Assembly (NCBI RefSeq): GCF_000428585.1
Contig: NZ_AUAF01000021.1
Location: forward strand, 1 to 55,327
Reading direction: 5' to 3'
DNA from: Zooshikella ganghwensis DSM 15267
GTDB lineage: Bacteria > Pseudomonadota > Gammaproteobacteria > Pseudomonadales > Zooshikellaceae
DNA: 55,327 nucleotides
This document shows, piece by piece, positions 55,152 through 55,327 of the stretch. A model generated the notes under the pieces. That model did not search any database and had not been told where the DNA came from. It saw only the letters and a list, made by a program, of their open reading frames with translations. Position numbers and translations under genes: made by a program. The first letter of the stretch is position 1. Every line of letters begins with the position of its first letter.

Positions 55152-55327
55152 GTGAACTACAATCAGCTGACTGAGCATGAACGATACCAGATTTATTCGC
55201 TTTTAAAAGCAGGATTAAATCAAAAAGAAATTGCTAAGAACTTGGAACGAAATCCATCAACCATCTCTCGTGAGTTGATGCGTAATAAAGGACTTCGAGG
55301 ATATCGTCCCAAACAGGCACAGCAGCT
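55152..55327 (+). CDS. IS30-family transposase, N-terminal part (cut by window edge)
   Basis: From a GTG at 55152 the frame stays open to the window edge (58 codons). It reads N-Y-N-Q-L-T-E-H-E-R-Y-Q-I-Y, L-L-K-A-G-L-N-Q-K-E-I-A and R-N-P-S-T-I-S-R-E-L-M-R-N. This is the helix-turn-helix (HTH_38-like) start of IS30-family transposases. The catalytic domain is outside the window. It sits about 120 bp after the MMPL stop codon. Confidence 0.88.
   Translation, partial: MNYNQLTEHERYQIYSLLKAGLNQKEIAKNLERNPSTISRELMRNKGLRGYRPKQAQQ

Overview
The window looks like chromosomal DNA of a moderately AT-rich marine-type gammaproteobacterium (Oceanospirillales/Hahella/Zooshikella-like). This rests on the mix of families: a Pseudomonas Xcp-like type II secretion locus, FadH, PepN, a nadK-metallophosphoesterase-glpG-YeaC-like block, and a DUF1302/DUF1329/YCF48/MMPL set. 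The assignment is by family content only, since no marker gene such as 16S rRNA is present.

Region 1 (1-15024) begins with the cut-off 5' end of an IS4/Tn5-like transposase. It then carries genes of the kind that travel with exosortase A/PEP-CTERM exopolysaccharide systems: a FemAB/GNAT-like protein, a TPR protein, a second GNAT protein, an acyl carrier protein, two exosortase-A-associated alpha/beta hydrolases, a heparinase II/III-type protein, a PLP decarboxylase plus AMP-forming acyl ligase operon, and an EpsB/WcaJ-type initiating sugar transferase. A secreted trypsin-like protease, a small membrane protein and a HAD-like phosphatase lie among them. No exosortase, PEP-CTERM substrate or other glycosyltransferase is seen.

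Region 2 (15257-28212) has an EamA transporter and an almost complete type II secretion locus. gspC-gspD are divergent from gspE-F-G-H-I-J-K-L-M, as in Pseudomonas xcpPQ/xcpR-Z. The secretin GspD carries an unusual C-terminal SPOR domain. gspN and the prepilin peptidase gene are absent here. A tRNA-Val/tRNA-Asp pair with a good promoter follows.

Region 3 (28496-42425) is mainly housekeeping: an AraC-type regulator divergent from fadH, a coiled-coil protein of unknown function, an ACC deaminase/D-cysteine desulfhydrase-like enzyme, a DUF1853 protein, nadK, a metallophosphoesterase, glpG, a YeaC-like protein, a DUF2797 protein and pepN.

Region 4 (42426-55327) starts with a 1.6-kb gene-free stretch holding a MITE-like element, a 133-bp structured palindrome, a dispersed repeat and two operator-like dyads. 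It continues with the DUF1302 and DUF1329 envelope proteins and, further on, a YCF48-like protein and an MMPL/RND exporter. Between these two halves lie an unrecognised 644-residue secreted coiled-coil protein, a small membrane-anchored protein behind a 12-codon leader ORF, and an O-methyltransferase. The window ends inside an IS30-family transposase.
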